Shown here: piece by piece, positions 28,651-37,282 of the stretch
Layout: every line of letters starts with the position of its first letter
Position numbering within the stretch: position 1 is the first letter of the stretch
Source of the DNA: Rhodopirellula sp.
GTDB lineage: Bacteria; Planctomycetota; Planctomycetia; Pirellulales; Pirellulaceae
NCBI GenBank assembly: GCA_002701385.1
Contig: NZVD01000090.1
Span: 62,557 to 126,556, forward strand
DNA: 64,000 nucleotides
Direction: 5' to 3'
The notes under the pieces: generated by a model
Databases searched by the model: none
The model's input: only the letters and a program-made list of their open reading frames with translations
What the model was told of the DNA's origin: nothing
Position numbers and translations under genes: made by a program

Positions 28651-30119
28651 GTCGGAATCTCAATGAACTCGAACAGGCGAAAAACCTGCACCATCGTCGG
28701 TATTTTCTGAACCGCATGAGCACCAGCCTGGGAAGTCTTGGTCTGGCCTCGTTATTAGGTCAGGAGGCACTGGGGCGTCGTTCTAATCAAGAGGCCGTCG
28801 GTGGATTGAAAAATCTACCCCACCATAAACCCAAGGCCAAGCGAGTCATTTACCTATTTCAGTCTGGCGGTCCTGCTCAAATGGATCTCTATGACTACAA
28901 GCCACAGCTGGCAGAACGATTTGGGGAAGAAGTTCCTAAGAGCGTATATCCGGATGATCGGAAGACCACCATGAGTAATGCTCAGGCCTCCTTCCCTGTC
29001 GCTCCTTCGATCTTCAAATTCAGCCAGCACGGTAAGGGTGGAAACTGGTTACCTGAAACTTTACCTAAACTCAGTGAAGTCTCGGATGACCTGTGCATTA
29101 TCAATTCGTTTCATACCGATGCGATCAACCATGATCCTGCGGCGACTTTGATGCAATCCGGCTCACAAATCCCAGGGCGACCTAGTATTGGGTCATGGCT
29201 TGGCTATGGCCTGGGTAATATGAATGCCAACCTACCTGCCTTTGTGGCCATGAGTTCCAGAGGTACAGGAAAGCCCGGAGGACAACCACTCTATGACCGT
29301 TTGTGGGGGAGCGGTTTTTTGCCGAGTCGGTTCCAAGGGGTTAAGTTCCGAAATCAGGGTGACCCGGTACTTGATATCAACAATCCATCAGGTGTGGATA
29401 CTGAAACACGCCGGGCAATGCTCGACAGTCTGAAAGAACTAAACAGGATTCAGCTGAGTGCAACGGGGAATCCCGATATCGAAACTCGCATATCCCAATA
29501 TGAACTTGCCTATCGCATGCAGATGTCAATTCCTAAACTGTTGGACATGAGTGACGAGCCAAAGCATGTATTAGATATGTATGGGCCGGATGCACTTAAG
29601 CCTGGTACTTATGCTTACAACTGCCTAATCGCTCGCCGCTTGGCCGAAAGCGGTGTTCGCTTTATTCAACTTTTCCATCAGGGCTGGGATCATCATGGCA
29701 AACTTCCAGACGCCATGCGTGGCCAATGCCGTGACACCGATGCTCCGTCGGCTGCCTTGATCAAAGACCTTAAACAAAGGGGACTCTTTGACGATACGAT
29801 ATTGGTCTGGGGGGGTGAGTTTGGACGAACGATTTATTCACAAGGCTCCCTGACAAAAGAAAAGTATGGTCGTGATCACCACCCTAGCGTGATGTCAATT
29901 TGGTTAGCCGGCGGAGGTATCCGCGGTGGAATGACCTACGGAAAATCTGATGACTATAGTGTCAACGTTGCTGAAAACGGCGTGCATGTACATGACCTGC
30001 ACGCTACATTGCTGCACTTGCTAGGAATCGACCATGAGGAATTCACCTATCGATATCAGGGTCGAGACTTCCGACTCACCGACGTACATGGTGAAGTAGT
30101 GAAAGACATCCTTGTATAA
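28647..30119 (+). CDS. DUF1501 family protein with Tat signal
   Basis: 490 residues, start ATG overlapping the upstream stop by 4 nt. Twin-arginine-like export signal 'HHRRYFLNRMSTSLGSLGL'. Family segments include 'VIYLFQSGGPAQMDLYDYKP', 'NSFHTDAINHDPAATLMQSG', 'FIQLFHQGWDHHG' and 'ILVWGGEFGRTIYSQG'. It is paralogous to the protein at 10134 but with a different C-terminal half. Together with the DUF1552 and DUF1553 genes it forms a co-transcribed set of two sulfatase-superfamily-like proteins and one heme protein. Confidence 0.92.
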   Translation: MSRNLNELEQAKNLHHRRYFLNRMSTSLGSLGLASLLGQEALGRRSNQEAVGGLKNLPHHKPKAKRVIYLFQSGGPAQMDLYDYKPQLAERFGEEVPKSVYPDDRKTTMSNAQASFPVAPSIFKFSQHGKGGNWLPETLPKLSEVSDDLCIINSFHTDAINHDPAATLMQSGSQIPGRPSIGSWLGYGLGNMNANLPAFVAMSSRGTGKPGGQPLYDRLWGSGFLPSRFQGVKFRNQGDPVLDINNPSGVDTETRRAMLDSLKELNRIQLSATGNPDIETRISQYELAYRMQMSIPKLLDMSDEPKHVLDMYGPDALKPGTYAYNCLIARRLAESGVRFIQLFHQGWDHHGKLPDAMRGQCRDTDAPSAALIKDLKQRGLFDDTILVWGGEFGRTIYSQGSLTKEKYGRDHHPSVMSIWLAGGGIRGGMTYGKSDDYSVNVAENGVHVHDLHATLLHLLGIDHEEFTYRYQGRDFRLTDVHGEVVKDILV

Positions 30120-30227
30120 CACCCAACAATTCTACATTCGGTTATAAATAAACTTAGAGCGACAACAGCATTTGCTCTGACATTACCGTCGCTTGTAACA
30201 TCCCTGCTACTAAATAGAAAAAGACAT

Positions 30228-31031
30228 ATGAAACTCATACGATTTATCAACGAAGCTGACGAAACCAAATATGGTGTACAACAGGAAGACGGCAGCGTTA
30301 CCTATTTGGAAGGCTGCCCATTCGATTCTCCTACCGACACTGGAGAAACAGCAACTGTTAGTAAACTTCTTGCTCCGATCGCTCCCAAGTCGATCGTTTG
30401 CATCGGACTCAATTACAAGAAGCATGCCGAAGAAGGGGGTTCAGATATGCCTGAACATCCCGTCGTCTTTATGAAAATGCCTAGTACGGTGCAGAATCCG
30501 GGGGACAGTATTCAAATCCCTACTCATTTACCCAGCACCATGGTCGATTATGAGTGCGAGTTAGCAGTCGTGATTGGTAAACGAGCCAAAAACGTCTCCA
30601 AGGAAAATGCTCTGGACTACGTGCTTGGTTATACCTGTGCCAATGACGTTAGCGCCAGAGACTGGCAAAGCAAATGGGGCGGTAGTCAATGGTGCCGTGG
30701 CAAGACCTTTGATACTTTCTGTCCACTCGGACCAGTTTTAGTCACCTCGGATGAAATCACAAACCCTAACACGCTGGGTATCAAAACCATCCTGAATGAT
30801 GATGTCATGCAGGATTGGAACACGGACGACATGATCTTTGACGTACCTACGTTGATTGAATTCCTGAGCGGTAGTTCTGTTCTGGAACCAGGTACGGTCA
30901 TTTTGACCGGAACGCCACATGGAGTTGGATTCGCTCAGGATCCACCACGCTTCCTGAAGGATGGAGATACCGTGACCATCGAGATTGAAGGCATCGGTCA
31001 ATTGACCAATCCTGTCGTCAATGAAGCTTAG
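30228..31031 (+). CDS. Fumarylacetoacetate hydrolase family protein
   Basis: 267 residues, cytoplasmic. FAH-fold signature: 'SIVCIGLNYKKHAEEGG', 'VVFMKMPSTVQNPGDSIQIP', acidic metal ligands in 'VDYECELAVVIGKRA', then 'YTCANDVSARDWQ', 'KTFDTFCPLGPVLVT' and 'VILTGTPHGVGFAQ'. Members hydrolyse, decarboxylate or isomerise beta-keto acids in aromatic or sugar-acid catabolism; the specific reaction cannot be assigned. It sits 108 nt after the DUF1501 gene and is followed by a strong terminator, so it is either the last gene of that unit or monocistronic. Confidence 0.88.
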   Translation: MKLIRFINEADETKYGVQQEDGSVTYLEGCPFDSPTDTGETATVSKLLAPIAPKSIVCIGLNYKKHAEEGGSDMPEHPVVFMKMPSTVQNPGDSIQIPTHLPSTMVDYECELAVVIGKRAKNVSKENALDYVLGYTCANDVSARDWQSKWGGSQWCRGKTFDTFCPLGPVLVTSDEITNPNTLGIKTILNDDVMQDWNTDDMIFDVPTLIEFLSGSSVLEPGTVILTGTPHGVGFAQDPPRFLKDGDTVTIEIEGIGQLTNPVVNEA

Positions 31032-31055
31032 GGAATTCAGGCAGCATCTCACTCT

Positions 31056-31093
31056 AAAACCCATTCGTGCATCATACACGGATGGGTTTTTTT
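31056..31093 (+). terminator. Rho-independent terminator after the FAH-family gene
   Basis: AACCCATTCGTG pairs with CACGGATGGGTT (one mismatch) around a 7-nt loop, directly followed by a run of T. It lies 24 nt after the FAH-family stop. The convergent desaturase gene ends 63 bp beyond. Confidence 0.9.
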
Positions 31094-31155
31094 GATTCTG
31101 GTAAACGCCTGCCTTCAACGGAAAATCGCCGCAATTCCAACGATCATTCTATAAG

Positions 31156-32112
31156 CTAGACTGCTGTAGAACTTTCAGTTTCCTGCTGAGCCAGATCGGC
31201 TTCAGCTTTTGCCGTTCGATGCACAATGTGTTTCGGTACTGGCTTCAAATCCCACACGATACCGACAAAAGAAAGTAGCTTGAGAATCATATACGTGGCA
31301 TCGATCTGATACCACCGAAATCCATTTCGAGCCGACGACTGGAAATGGTGGTGATTATTGTGCCAGCCCTCGCCCATCGTCAAAATGGCAATTAGTAGAT
31401 TATTGCGGCTAGTGTCTGTTGTTTTGTAGGGACGAGTTCCCCAAACGTGCGCCAGAGAATTGACAAAAAACGTACTGTGATACAGCAATACCGTTCCCAA
31501 ACAAAATCCATAAGCTACAACCTGCCAGCCACTCAGTGCCCAAGTAGAATCTTCCGTAATCCCAAATACACCATTCCAAAAATGGCCTAGAAAATAACAA
31601 AAGATAAAGAACAAGACCGGAATTAAAACATCATGTTTATTAATGAACACTAATTCAGGATACTTCGTGAAATCCTTAATTCTGTCCGCCTTAAAATCAA
31701 AGTTTTTCTTCGTCATAAACCAGCCCATGTGGCTATAGAAAAAGCCGGTTTGTTTAGGGCTGTGAATATCTTTTTCTGTATCACTGTGCCGATGATGATC
31801 ACGATGATGAGATGCCCACCACAGCGCTCCTCGCTGAATCGCAGCTCCACCTAAAACCGCACCGACGAACTGAAACCACCGTGAAGTTTTGAAAGCTCGA
31901 TGTGCAAAATATCGATGATAGAATCCCGTCAACCCAAACATTCGGGGAAAGTACAACAACAGCGTTATAATGACCGCCATCCAACTAAACTCAACAAAGA
32001 AGACGCTGATCGCGCTTACGTGAAGAAGATAAAAAGGGATGCAACGCACCCAGTCAATCTCTGCTTTTGAACTTGCACTAGGTAATTCTTTTGAGTCGAT
32101 AACGTCAGACAT
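31156..32112 (-). CDS. Membrane fatty acid desaturase (acyl-CoA delta-9 type)
   Basis: 318 residues with several hydrophobic segments and the three histidine boxes of the family: 'HRYFAHRAF', 'HRDHHRHSD' and 'EGWHNNHHHF'. These bind a di-iron centre that inserts a double bond into acyl chains with O2. 'GALWWASHHRDHHRHSD' is the form seen in stearoyl-CoA-type desaturases. It probably adjusts membrane fluidity. The minus-strand start at 32112 faces a 445-bp AT-rich gap shared with the DsrE-like gene. Confidence 0.93.
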   Translation of the reverse strand: MSDVIDSKELPSASSKAEIDWVRCIPFYLLHVSAISVFFVEFSWMAVIITLLLYFPRMFGLTGFYHRYFAHRAFKTSRWFQFVGAVLGGAAIQRGALWWASHHRDHHRHSDTEKDIHSPKQTGFFYSHMGWFMTKKNFDFKADRIKDFTKYPELVFINKHDVLIPVLFFIFCYFLGHFWNGVFGITEDSTWALSGWQVVAYGFCLGTVLLYHSTFFVNSLAHVWGTRPYKTTDTSRNNLLIAILTMGEGWHNNHHHFQSSARNGFRWYQIDATYMILKLLSFVGIVWDLKPVPKHIVHRTAKAEADLAQQETESSTAV

Positions 32113-32557
32113 TGATGTATTTAGCGCCTAAAGCACAGGCCCATTGGGGGGATTTTTATAAGGATAAATGGCCGCGCTCGATTTTCAGAGGTAGATACCA
32201 ATATCCGGTAAAACTAAAAGATAATGACAAACTGATAAAAGATAAATCCCAACCTGTTTGCAATCTAAGTATTATTATAAGTCGCTTGATCAATACGGTA
32301 AGTTCACATTGATCCTATTACACTTGAAAATAGAGCCACTAAGCCCGATCACACTCAAAAACGCCGCTTTTCTTGCTTATGAATCGGAAATCCAACCAAA
32401 AAAACAAGGCTTCAGTGGGTTCTGGTCATCAGCCCGTGGGCAAATATCTAAAACACTGATTTTAAGTAAATAAGGATTCGGTAAGATACCAGCATGCGTA
32501 CTCCATCATGTTATAAATGGAGATTACCTACCAATTCGATCTGAGGAACCTTTTAAT
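32113..32557. other. Intergenic region without a supported gene
   Basis: This 445-bp AT-rich gap separates the divergent desaturase and DsrE-like genes. The short plus-strand ORFs in the track have no recognisable domain and no ribosome-binding site. Promoters for both flanking genes are presumably here. Confidence 0.6.
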
Positions 32558-33025
32558 ATGCAACGCTTTGTCACTTCATCTGGCTTTTGCATTCTGTTAC
32601 TTGTATTTTCCGGATGCCAAACAAACGTCGAACAATCCAATCCAGGTGTTGGCGATACGGATACCAAAGTCGCAGTCATCAGTCTTACCAGTGATCCGTT
32701 GACTGATCCTCAATCTGTAAACATGGGGCTGATCTTTGCCGGATTCTGTTTGGACGAGGGCTATGAAGTGGCGATCTTCTTTAACGTCAAAGGGGTCACC
32801 CTGCCGATCACCAGTTTTGATGCGGCCTACAAGTATCAGGGACATGCTCCTATGATTCAACAACTTCAAACACTGAAGAGCCGCGGTGCTGAACTGCATG
32901 TCTGCCCGGTTTGCATGAAAGATCTGGAGATCACTTCAGACGATATTATCGAAGCTGCCTTTGTAACTGATAAGTCAAAGCTGTTCGGCAAATTGGGTGG
33001 CGATACGATGGTATTTAGCTACTAA
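32558..33025 (+). CDS. DsrE-family lipoprotein
   Basis: 155 residues. The N-terminus is a lipoprotein signal with lipobox 'VFSGC' (Cys20), so it is probably membrane-anchored. The mature part has the DsrE/peroxiredoxin-like fold: 'KVAVISLTSDPLTDPQSVNM', 'AGFCLDEGYEVAIFFNVKGV', then 'SRGAELHVCPVCMKDLEI' with C-P-V-C, and 'DKSKLFGKLGGDTMVFSY'. Cytoplasmic relatives carry sulfur on conserved cysteines; an exported, lipid-anchored form is less usual and its partner is unknown. It is convergent with pdxA (3 bp between stops). Confidence 0.8.
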   Translation: MQRFVTSSGFCILLLVFSGCQTNVEQSNPGVGDTDTKVAVISLTSDPLTDPQSVNMGLIFAGFCLDEGYEVAIFFNVKGVTLPITSFDAAYKYQGHAPMIQQLQTLKSRGAELHVCPVCMKDLEITSDDIIEAAFVTDKSKLFGKLGGDTMVFSY

Positions 33026-33028
33026 CGA

Positions 33029-34015
33029 TTAGCTCGTCAGGTCGACTGCCAATTTCATTGCCGTCTGCATATCGACGGGATCGGCAACTCCCTGCCCTGC
33101 AATGTCAAACGCTGTTCCGTGATCGACACTGCAGCGGACAATCGGCAATCCAAGTGTAACGTTGACAGTATGCTCAAAGTCATAGAGCTTCATGGGCACG
33201 TGCCCCTGATCATGATACATTGCTATCACCATATCACATTTACCACGAACAGCCTGCATAAAGAGAGTGTCTGCCGGATATGGTCCGGTGATTTGAATAC
33301 CTTCTGCCTGTGCCTGTTCAACGGCCGGTATGATTAGATCGATCTCTTCAGTTCCAAACATCCCGTTTTCACCGGCATGAGGATTTAAGCCGCAAATGCA
33401 AAGCTGTGGATTTTCGAATCCCAGATCGCGCATAGCCTGATTCCCAATTTGAATGGTCTCCAGAATCCGTTGCTGGTCGATTTTAGTTACGGCATCGAAC
33501 AGACTACAGTGGGTTGTCACGTGGATAACACAAACGGTTTCGTTCCACAGCATCATGCGGCACGTTTCTAATCCACACAACTCCGTGATGTACTCGGTGT
33601 GACCGCAGAAACCCTCAATCCCCGAAGCCGCGACGGCCTCTTTACTAATAGGGCCGGTCACCATAGCCCGGCTCTTACCGGCAATACAAAGCTCAGCAGC
33701 CATCTTCACGTATTGAATTGAAGCATGACCACAGGCGGCGTTAACTTCTCCTACCGTGACATCCTGTTTGGCAATCCGTCCGGCATCCAAGACGGCGACT
33801 TTGGAGTTTTCTTCCAATTCATCCAGAGACTGAATAACCTGATCGATTGTCAGGCCATATTGGTTTGCCAACTCCTGAACCTGCCAGGCCTCGCCCACAA
33901 TCACCCATCGCCCTAAAGCATGAAGACTGGAATCCCGACACGCTTTGATCGTAACTTCCGGACCAACACCGGCCGGATCTCCAATCGAGATCGTATAAAC
34001 AGGTAATGCCGCCAT
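33029..34015 (-). CDS. pdxA: 4-hydroxythreonine-4-phosphate dehydrogenase family (PdxA)
   Basis: 328 residues, normal length. Signature 'YTISIGDPAGVGPEV' at the N-terminus; metal-ligand histidines in 'FCGHTEYITELCG', 'CGLNPHAGENG' and 'AMYHDQGHVPMKL'; the C-terminal 'VRCSVDHGTAFDIAGQG' is diagnostic. PdxA oxidises 4-phosphohydroxy-L-threonine in pyridoxal phosphate synthesis. PdxA2-type homologues oxidise 4-phospho-sugar acids in catabolic operons. Because the gene is last in a sugar-acid-like operon (start 1 nt after the DUF1080 stop), a PdxA2-like role is quite possible. Confidence 0.9.
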   Translation of the reverse strand: MAALPVYTISIGDPAGVGPEVTIKACRDSSLHALGRWVIVGEAWQVQELANQYGLTIDQVIQSLDELEENSKVAVLDAGRIAKQDVTVGEVNAACGHASIQYVKMAAELCIAGKSRAMVTGPISKEAVAASGIEGFCGHTEYITELCGLETCRMMLWNETVCVIHVTTHCSLFDAVTKIDQQRILETIQIGNQAMRDLGFENPQLCICGLNPHAGENGMFGTEEIDLIIPAVEQAQAEGIQITGPYPADTLFMQAVRGKCDMVIAMYHDQGHVPMKLYDFEHTVNVTLGLPIVRCSVDHGTAFDIAGQGVADPVDMQTAMKLAVDLTS

Positions 34016-34720
34016 CTAGTTAGATTGCTTCCCACGAATGGGCCGCACGGAAGTTAGCGGGCCAAGTTCTGTAATCACCACATTTCGAAACCAAGTGGGA
34101 TTACCGTGTTCGGTCAACATGATTAATCCGTCACGGTTCATACCGAACCCTTCACGGTTTTTGAATTTACTTTCAGCCACGCGTTGTTTCCAGTCGCGTG
34201 AACCAATTCGGCCGTCCACCATTAACTCGCCGTTGAGATAATGACGTACGCGATTTCCCCGCACGATAATCTGACTCTGATTCCACTCTCCGCCAGGATG
34301 AAGTACTTTATTCCCTGATGGTTCCCAAATTGCATATAAGGAAGCCGTTGCATTTAGTGAGAATAAATCCGTTCCGTAGTTTTCATCATCGAGCATTTGG
34401 TATTCACAACCCAACCACGAATTATCGTACTGACGAACTCGGTACTTAATGCCACTATTGCCTTTCTCGCTCAACTTCCACTCCCAAGTCAGAACGAAAT
34501 CGCGGTACTGGCGTTTGGAGAGTAGCAATCCTGAGCCCCCACCTTCGCAAAGTAACGTATTATCTTCTTCGACTTTCCAACCTCGGGTAACAGCTTCACC
34601 TGCTCCAGTCACCCAGTGATCAAGCGAATCAGACAGAAGAGTCGATTTTGATGTTCCTGGCTGTGCCAACAAGGTGGACGAGAGTAACACGAGGGTGGTA
34701 ACGCTGACTAATCGAAGCAT
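34016..34720 (-). CDS. Secreted DUF1080 (3-keto-disaccharide hydrolase domain) protein
   Basis: 234 residues from the ATG at 34720, where a signal peptide starts ('MLRLVSVTTLVLLSSTLLAQ'); the track's longer form uses a TTG. A concanavalin-like DUF1080 fold: 'DFVLTWEWKLSEKGNSGIKY', 'YEYQMLDDENYG'-like core ('GCEYQMLDDENYGTD'), 'WNQSQIIVRGNRVRHYLNGE' and 'IMLTEHGNPTWFRNVVI'. Family members bind carbohydrates, and some hydrolyse 3-keto-glycosides in the periplasm. It lies third in the aldolase-LarA-DUF1080-pdxA operon. Confidence 0.88.
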   Translation of the reverse strand: MLRLVSVTTLVLLSSTLLAQPGTSKSTLLSDSLDHWVTGAGEAVTRGWKVEEDNTLLCEGGGSGLLLSKRQYRDFVLTWEWKLSEKGNSGIKYRVRQYDNSWLGCEYQMLDDENYGTDLFSLNATASLYAIWEPSGNKVLHPGGEWNQSQIIVRGNRVRHYLNGELMVDGRIGSRDWKQRVAESKFKNREGFGMNRDGLIMLTEHGNPTWFRNVVITELGPLTSVRPIRGKQSN

Positions 34721-34790
34721 GGAATTGATCTCTATAAGACAGTGGTTCAACACATTGGAACGTTTTTAGTATAACACTGGAAAAACTTGA

Positions 34791-36062
34791 TTACAGCCGG
34801 TCTTGATGTGCCCATAAACCGAGAGCTGGGTTGGAAATATAGTAAAATCGTTCACCGTCTGATGTTTCATTCCAACCGTCTCGCAATGACTCAACCGGAT
34901 ACCGCTGAAGCATCGAATCTAAATCACCATATTCGTAACCGACGGATTCCACTTCTTCCTGTGTTAGCTCACCCGGGCAGTAGGTCACTTTGAAACGCCC
35001 TTCCGGGGAACCATGTATCAAGTGAGCCGCAGCAGACAGATTTGCTCGGAGGTCTTCATTCTCCTCCATAAACTTCATGATTTCCGGTGTCGTACGATAT
35101 CCATACTTTCGGATGAGAGCATCAATCTGTGGATCTTCACCAAAGATTCCCACTTTTGGCGCCAGCACGATTAACTCACCTTCATCAGCAATGGCCATCC
35201 GAGTTCGATAAATGGATTTGTTACCAAGCCAGGTACTGTGAAACTCCTCGGGATCGAGATAAACCACTACTTTGTCCAACGCTTTGTCGAGCTTCGTGAA
35301 ATTGACCTGAACGGATAAATCACAAGCCTTTTCAAAACACTCGTGATCATCGCCTATAAACAGTCCCCGGGTTACCAATGACCCGTCTTCACGAGCTCCG
35401 ATTACAGTGAGTACATAAAGCAGCGGAAGGTCCTGACAAAACTCATCCTGAGCATAATTGAGAATCTTCCGAAGGGGAGTATTGGCCCGCCCCATCATTC
35501 GCTCCATGCCATAAGCAGCTCCGATAAAGTGACTCTCATTAATCCCTTCCGAGCCACCGGTTCCGACAAAGATATTTTTGTTGTAATTGGCCATACCAAT
35601 CACTTCATGAGGCACCACCTGGCCAATCGACAGGATTAGATCATGTCCACCTTCCCAAACCAATTTATTTAACTGGGCGGGCCAGGATTGCTGCCAGATT
35701 CCCTCGGTTACCTCAGAAACAAATTCACTCGGGACTTCACCAATGGTCACCACATCTTCGCGCCAACGATGAGGACGAATCAAATCATGTGGTACTCCCG
35801 GAAACATCTTGTCGAGTTGCCAGGCTGGCATGGGAACGTGCGTCCCCAACGCAGGCATAATATCTGTCATTCGTTCCTGGTAATACTCGTATGCCATACA
35901 GGTCAACTGGCCAGCACGGCTGTTATAGCGAGTGAAGTCCGGAGGTAAAGCTAAGACGTTGGTGCGATTGCCCAGTTGATCAAAGACTCCGTTCAACGCC
36001 GTTTGCATTTCAGAGTCGCTAATCTCATGGGTGGCTGAACCGGCAGAATAATAGAGTGTCAT
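34791..36062 (-). CDS. LarA-like nickel-pincer racemase (DUF2088 family)
   Basis: 423 residues. N-terminal DUF2088 domain with 'LPPDFTRYNSRAG' (D42-x-T-R45, the D-x-T-R substrate and cofactor motif) and 'ALGTHVPMP' (His75). 'QVVPHEVIGMANYNKNIFVG' holds His152 and Lys162 ten residues apart, the same spacing as His174/Lys184 of lactate racemase, where the lysine carries the nickel-pincer cofactor. Known family members racemise or epimerise 2-hydroxy acids by hydride transfer; the substrate here is probably a sugar acid. Cofactor genes larB, larC and larE are not in the window. It lies 21 nt downstream of the aldolase gene. Confidence 0.85.
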   Translation of the reverse strand: MTLYYSAGSATHEISDSEMQTALNGVFDQLGNRTNVLALPPDFTRYNSRAGQLTCMAYEYYQERMTDIMPALGTHVPMPAWQLDKMFPGVPHDLIRPHRWREDVVTIGEVPSEFVSEVTEGIWQQSWPAQLNKLVWEGGHDLILSIGQVVPHEVIGMANYNKNIFVGTGGSEGINESHFIGAAYGMERMMGRANTPLRKILNYAQDEFCQDLPLLYVLTVIGAREDGSLVTRGLFIGDDHECFEKACDLSVQVNFTKLDKALDKVVVYLDPEEFHSTWLGNKSIYRTRMAIADEGELIVLAPKVGIFGEDPQIDALIRKYGYRTTPEIMKFMEENEDLRANLSAAAHLIHGSPEGRFKVTYCPGELTQEEVESVGYEYGDLDSMLQRYPVESLRDGWNETSDGERFYYISNPALGLWAHQDRL

Positions 36063-36083
36063 AAAATTACTTTTTGAAGTGGG

Positions 36084-36986
36084 TTAGGCCCAGTCCATCG
36101 CACCTAGCGATTCCAATGATTGTTGCAATTCCGTTCGTTGCGAATCGGTCAAAGGTCTAAGCGGTAAACGTACCGTTCCACAATCCACACCTAAAAATGC
36201 CATCGCCTCTTTGGATGCTGCGGCAAACCCAGGTTTTTGAAACGCGCGGATGATATTTACACTCAGGTTTTGAAGTTCCTGTGTCTTAGCTGTGTCGCCT
36301 GATTCAACCGAGTCAGCAATGGCGTTGTATAGTTTGGCAAAGTGGTTGTAAGTAGATCCGACTGCGCCACGGACCCCGTACAACCATGCTGCGGATAACA
36401 TCTCATCAAAGCCAAAAAGGATGTTGTAGCGGTCTGGGTCAACACGCAACAACGATTGCAAATCCATAAGGTTTCCGTTGGTGAACTTAAGGCCAGCTAA
36501 ACTGGGAAGCTCGGTCTTAGCCCGTTCCAGTAATTCAATCATCGACAATTCCACGTGCGTCATCACTGGAATGTCATAGAAATAAAACGGTAACTCAGGA
36601 GCAGCGGAACAAATCTCCTGGAGATATGGAATCAACAAATCCATACTGGCTGGGCGAAAAAAGCACGGAGCCATTGAAGCAATTGCGTCAGCCCCAGCCT
36701 CAAGACTCTTGGCCGCCAGGGCCTTGGCTACCGGCATGGAGTTATCACCTACATGACAGATCAGTGACAATTCTGTCCCTTGGACAACGTCGCCCCATCG
36801 CTGAAAGAGTGCCAGGCGTTCATCCGGTGACAGACTATGGCATTCACCTGTTGTGCCTGCTACGTAGACTCCTTTGCAACCTGTATCGACGCAACGCTGC
36901 GCCTGTAGTTCAACTGCATCTAGATTTAGTTCCCCAGATACATCTAAAGGGGTATGGACCGCGGGAATTAATCCATTTATTGCCAT
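36084..36986 (-). CDS. DHDPS/N-acetylneuraminate lyase superfamily aldolase
   Basis: 300 residues, class I TIM-barrel aldolase. 'YVAGTTGECHSLSPDERL' is the substrate-carboxylate-binding G-T-T-G-E loop, 'FYFYDIPVMTHV' carries the catalytic Tyr (Y137) and 'LAGLKFTNGN' the Schiff-base Lys (K167). The F-Y-x-Y-x-I-P-x-M-T pattern is closer to N-acetylneuraminate lyases than to dihydrodipicolinate synthase. The reaction would be reversible cleavage of a 2-keto-3-deoxy acid to pyruvate and an aldehyde. First gene of a four-gene minus-strand operon with a LarA-like racemase, DUF1080 and PdxA. Confidence 0.88.
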   Translation of the reverse strand: MAINGLIPAVHTPLDVSGELNLDAVELQAQRCVDTGCKGVYVAGTTGECHSLSPDERLALFQRWGDVVQGTELSLICHVGDNSMPVAKALAAKSLEAGADAIASMAPCFFRPASMDLLIPYLQEICSAAPELPFYFYDIPVMTHVELSMIELLERAKTELPSLAGLKFTNGNLMDLQSLLRVDPDRYNILFGFDEMLSAAWLYGVRGAVGSTYNHFAKLYNAIADSVESGDTAKTQELQNLSVNIIRAFQKPGFAAASKEAMAFLGVDCGTVRLPLRPLTDSQRTELQQSLESLGAMDWA

Positions 36987-37282
36987 GACTTACATTCCAA
37001 TTTAACTGTAGTTCTTGTCATCTTCCTATTAATTCGTTCATTATGATTAAGACGCTTGAGGCAGGATAGTAGGCAATCTCTCTTTGGGTTTTTACCCAGA
37101 TCAGAATTCTCACCACCTCACGCCGGAGGAACATGGCGTTATGCAGAATCATTAACCGCTTACTACAAAAACGGCTGCAAGAACGGCACCAATAGTGCAG
37201 TGGGATTATCAACGATCTTGAAAACATTGCCCCCAAAGCAACCCAATAGCTCGAGGTACCCGCTCTGGACAATTAGTGAGCA
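36987..37282. other. Intergenic region upstream of the aldolase operon
   Basis: This 296-bp gap lies between the aldolase start and the giant membrane gene's stop. Track ORFs here show no protein-like conservation. It should contain the promoter of the aldolase operon and the 3' end of the giant transcript; I see no clear terminator hairpin. Confidence 0.5.

Noticed and set aside
32112-32702. Plus-strand ORFs of 60-71 codons between desaturase and DsrE-like genes
   Set aside because: No ribosome-binding site and no protein-like pattern; AT-rich intergenic DNA.
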